Assembly: GCF_000949475.1 (NCBI RefSeq)
Contig: NZ_JRHC01000001.1
Span: 2,108,001-2,172,000 of the forward strand
Reading direction: 5' to 3'
Length of the DNA: 64,000 nucleotides
From: Draconibacterium sediminis
GTDB lineage: Bacteria; Bacteroidota; Bacteroidia; Bacteroidales; Prolixibacteraceae
Shown here: one piece after another, positions 61,772 to 64,000 of the stretch
Layout of the letters: each line of letters opens with the position of its first letter
How positions within the stretch are numbered: position 1 is the first letter of the stretch
Position numbers and translations under genes: made by a program
The notes under the pieces: model-generated
Database searches by the model: none
Told to the model about the DNA's origin: nothing
Seen by the model: the letters and a program-made list of their open reading frames with translations, nothing else

Positions 61772-62350
61772 ATGGAAAATAATAGCAAATCACAAAGCCG
61801 CCGGAAATTTATCCGTAACGGGGTACGCGCTTCCTTGTTATTATCGTTGGGCGCGGTAAGTGTTTCGGCACTTCGTAAGGTAAGTGGCGATGATTATGTG
61901 TGGCAGATCGATCCGTTTAAATGTACGCAGTGCGGCCGATGTGCAACCGAGTGTGTATTAAATCCTTCAGCCGTAAAATGTCTCCACGCTTTTGATTTGT
62001 GTGGTTACTGCGACCTTTGTGGCGGTTACCTGAAACCGGATGCAAACGCGCAAAGTACAGCTGCCGAAAACCAGTTATGCCCTACGGCAGCCATCGAACG
62101 TCGTTTTATCGAGGAACCCTATTTCGAATATCATATTAACGAGGATCTGTGCATTGGTTGTGCAAAATGTGTTGCCGGGTGTACTTCGTTTGGAAACGGG
62201 TCGATGCACCTGCAGATCATGCACCACATTTGTGTGAATTGCAACGAATGTTCCATCGCCAGGGTTTGCCCGTCCGACGCCATAAGCCGGGTAAAAGCCA
62301 GTGAAGCCTACAACGTAAAAGGCGATTTTACAAACAATCCTGAAGCCTGA
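61772..62350 (+). CDS. Tat-signal polyferredoxin (4Fe-4S)
   Basis: A 192-residue iron-sulfur protein. The N-terminus SRRKFIRNGVRASLLLSLG is a twin-arginine signal (RRKFI), so it is exported folded. Cysteine sets: CTQCGRCATEC (about 51-61), CGYCDLCGG (about 77-85), CIGCAKCVAGC (about 128-138) and CVNCNECSIARVC (about 152-164), together with CPTAAI and CPSDAI, giving about three or four 4Fe-4S clusters. It is a periplasmic electron carrier, probably donating to or accepting from the NapH/NosR-like membrane protein encoded 8 bases downstream. Confidence 0.9.
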   Translation: MENNSKSQSRRKFIRNGVRASLLLSLGAVSVSALRKVSGDDYVWQIDPFKCTQCGRCATECVLNPSAVKCLHAFDLCGYCDLCGGYLKPDANAQSTAAENQLCPTAAIERRFIEEPYFEYHINEDLCIGCAKCVAGCTSFGNGSMHLQIMHHICVNCNECSIARVCPSDAISRVKASEAYNVKGDFTNNPEA

Positions 62351-62358
62351 TATTAAAA

Positions 62359-63684
62359 ATGAGAAATCAACTTAACCAAAATAAAAACCAAAATAGTTTC
62401 GGACTTCGAATTCCGGACATCAGACATAAGTTAAAGTACTTACTTTTTACTTTTGCCTTTTTCCTTTTCACTTTTAATTTGTCGGCGCAGAAACAACGGT
62501 TCCCAAAACCTGAATTCGATACCGGTTATACGCAACCAACGCCGGTAACACCCGAACCACGGGCACTGGCAATGGAATATTTCGATGTACTGGTACTGCT
62601 ACTTGTGTTAGCGGCAGCAACTTATTTTGCCTTAAAAAGCCGCTCGCGACAAGGTATTTTGTGGCTTTCGGTCTTCACACTTGTTTATTTCGGCTTTTAC
62701 CGGAACGGATGTATTTGCAGCATCGGTGCCATACAAAATGTTGCGCTCACCTTTTTCGATCCGGCCTATGTCATTTCGTTAACGGCACTGTTGTTTTTTG
62801 TTATTCCGCTTGTTGTTACGCTCTTTTTCGGGCGAACATTCTGTGCCGGAGCTTGTCCGTTAGGTGCCATTCAGGATTTGGTGGTGGTGAAACCGATAAG
62901 TTTGCCAAAGTGGTTAAATAAAACACTCGGGTTGATTCCGTATTTGTACCTGTCGCTGGCAGTGCTTTTTGCGGCTACCGGAACCGATTTTATCATTTGC
63001 CGCTACGATCCCTTCGTGGGCATTTTTCGTATGGATGCAAAATTCCTGATGATAGTTTTGGGTGTGGCCTTCCTTTTGATGGGAATGTTTGTTGCCCGTC
63101 CGTATTGCCGTTTTTTATGTCCTTATGGCGTGCTACTCAGCTGGATGTCGCGTTTTTCAAGCCGGCATCTAACTATCACACCATCAAAATGTATTCAGTG
63201 TAAATTGTGTACGCACTCGTGTCCGTTTGATGCCATTGATTTCCCAACCAATGAGAAAGAAGTCGTAAAATCAGGTCTGGGACCAAAACGCTTTATAACC
63301 TACGCTTTAGTAATTCCGTTGTGGGTCGCACTTGGGGTATTTGTAGGCGCAAAATCGCATACTTTCTTGTCGAAAGCCAATCAGGATGTATACCTGGCAG
63401 AATTGCTGATTGCACATCCTGAACTGCGAAATGATCCCGATAATATTGATGTACAGACTTTCCTTGCCTCCGGAAAACCGATGGAGCAGCTGGTAAGTGA
63501 AGCCACCGCAATTCGTGAGAAATTTTATATCGGAAGTATGATTGCCGGAGGATTTATGGGATTGGTAATCGGTATGACTTTACTGAATACGGTGGTGTTC
63601 CGTAAACGACAGGATTATGAACCTCATAAAGGAAATTGTTTCAGTTGCGCAAGGTGTGTGGATTATTGCCCTGTGGAAAAATAA
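62359..63684 (+). CDS. NapH/NosR-like membrane polyferredoxin
   Basis: A 441-residue membrane protein. An N-terminal helix ends in a signal-like NLSAQ, then about five further helices. Cys-Pro pairs CICSIGAIQN, CAGACPLGAIQD and CRFLCPYGVLLSW occur at the membrane faces, as in NapH/NosR/RdxA proteins. Two ferredoxin motifs are CIQCKLCTHSCPFDAI (about 275-290) and, at the very C-terminus, CFSCARCVDYCPVEK. A helix near 310-330 and another at about 390-408 separate these. It moves electrons from the quinone pool or cytoplasm to a periplasmic acceptor. The N-terminal part before the first helix is unusual (Gln/Asn/Lys-rich). Confidence 0.88.
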   Translation: MRNQLNQNKNQNSFGLRIPDIRHKLKYLLFTFAFFLFTFNLSAQKQRFPKPEFDTGYTQPTPVTPEPRALAMEYFDVLVLLLVLAAATYFALKSRSRQGILWLSVFTLVYFGFYRNGCICSIGAIQNVALTFFDPAYVISLTALLFFVIPLVVTLFFGRTFCAGACPLGAIQDLVVVKPISLPKWLNKTLGLIPYLYLSLAVLFAATGTDFIICRYDPFVGIFRMDAKFLMIVLGVAFLLMGMFVARPYCRFLCPYGVLLSWMSRFSSRHLTITPSKCIQCKLCTHSCPFDAIDFPTNEKEVVKSGLGPKRFITYALVIPLWVALGVFVGAKSHTFLSKANQDVYLAELLIAHPELRNDPDNIDVQTFLASGKPMEQLVSEATAIREKFYIGSMIAGGFMGLVIGMTLLNTVVFRKRQDYEPHKGNCFSCARCVDYCPVEK

Positions 63685-63711
63685 TGTTGAATAAAAAGAA
63701 GAACCAAAATA

Positions 63712-64000
63712 ATGAACAACCAGGATAAACTAAAACTCTCGCATAACATAGCTTTAATTGCAGGTATTTTTTGTGCGGCTGTTGCACTGCTGCTCTTATT
63801 GAATTTTTGGCAGATTACAAAAACCGATCCCATTGAAAGTAAGGCTTTGGAAGCTTTGGTTCAACGGTTAAAAGACGATCGAAACAATGAGGAGTTAAAA
63901 GAGGAGATTCGCAATTTCGATTTACTGGCCCGTAAGGCATATTTTAACAGCCAGTGGCAGGTTGAAACTGGTGCCTACATGTTGCTGTTTGGTGCCATTG
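63712..64000 (+). CDS. Membrane protein, partial (cut by window end)
   Basis: Only the first 96 codons are present. It begins MNNQDKLKLSHNIALIAGIF, with a membrane helix at about 12-32, then a soluble helical segment rich in Glu, Lys and Arg (RLKDDRNNEELKEEIRNFD), and a second helix starting near 88 (YMLLFGAI). No family was recognised. It starts 27 bases after the NapH-like gene and so is probably the next member of the redox operon. Confidence 0.6.
   Translation, partial: MNNQDKLKLSHNIALIAGIFCAAVALLLLLNFWQITKTDPIESKALEALVQRLKDDRNNEELKEEIRNFDLLARKAYFNSQWQVETGAYMLLFGAI

Overview
The window reads as a chromosome segment of a free-living, polysaccharide-degrading member of the Bacteroidota, most likely Bacteroidales/Marinilabiliales. 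Evidence: SusC/SusD and DUF4249/TonB-receptor pairs, a type IX secretion (T9SS) sorting domain, LytS/LytTR signalling, near absence of Shine-Dalgarno sequences, and several promoters of the Bacteroidota type (TTG or TTTG, 19-20 bases, TAnnTTTG). No rRNA, tRNA, phage, insertion sequence or CRISPR was seen. Family-level placement is inference. LAYOUT. 1-18 kb is a glycan-use region: DUF4249 lipoprotein and TonB receptor, a T9SS-secreted protein, a LacI regulator divergent from kduI-kduD-DUF4861 (unsaturated uronate catabolism), a GH92 alpha-mannosidase, and a SusC/SusD pair. 18-26 kb holds a SpmA/SpmB-type membrane protein, a degenerate 41-bp tandem repeat, kdsA with two small genes, a four-gene efflux operon headed by a potassium channel, and an unassigned minus-strand transcription unit with its own promoter and terminator. 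26-36 kb has a GH29 fucosidase, three polyamine genes (carboxynorspermidine decarboxylase and dehydrogenase, arginine decarboxylase), a nitroreductase, pepD and a palindromic element. 36-48 kb, the most interesting part, contains a saccharopine-dehydrogenase-like gene divergent from a coupled run: KamA-family radical SAM aminomutase, two CoA-transferase subunits, a class III aminotransferase, a thiolase, an ALDH7-type aldehyde dehydrogenase and a second saccharopine-dehydrogenase-like gene. 48-54 kb has an exonuclease-family protein, a propeller lipoprotein, a sigma/putative anti-sigma/DUF4252 operon and typA. 54-64 kb has three more PQQ-type propeller proteins around a LytS/LytTR pair, followed by an NHL propeller, a small four-Cys protein, a polyferredoxin, a NapH/NosR-like membrane ferredoxin and a membrane protein cut by the window end. 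HOW THE GENES MAY WORK TOGETHER. The 37.5-48.2 kb genes fit one route that I do not recognise as an established pathway. Saccharopine-type enzymes and ALDH7 would convert lysine to 2-aminoadipate. The KamA-like enzyme, which lacks the aspartates that hold the lysine side-chain amine in true lysine 2,3-aminomutase, would move the amino group to give 3-aminoadipate. The beta-amino-acid-type aminotransferase would give 3-oxoadipate. CoA-transferase and thiolase, which read as PcaI, PcaJ and PcaF rather than acetoacetate enzymes, would yield succinyl-CoA and acetyl-CoA. No ring-cleavage genes are present to explain PcaIJF otherwise. This is inference from gene content and by-eye motif comparison from memory; no search or alignment was run.
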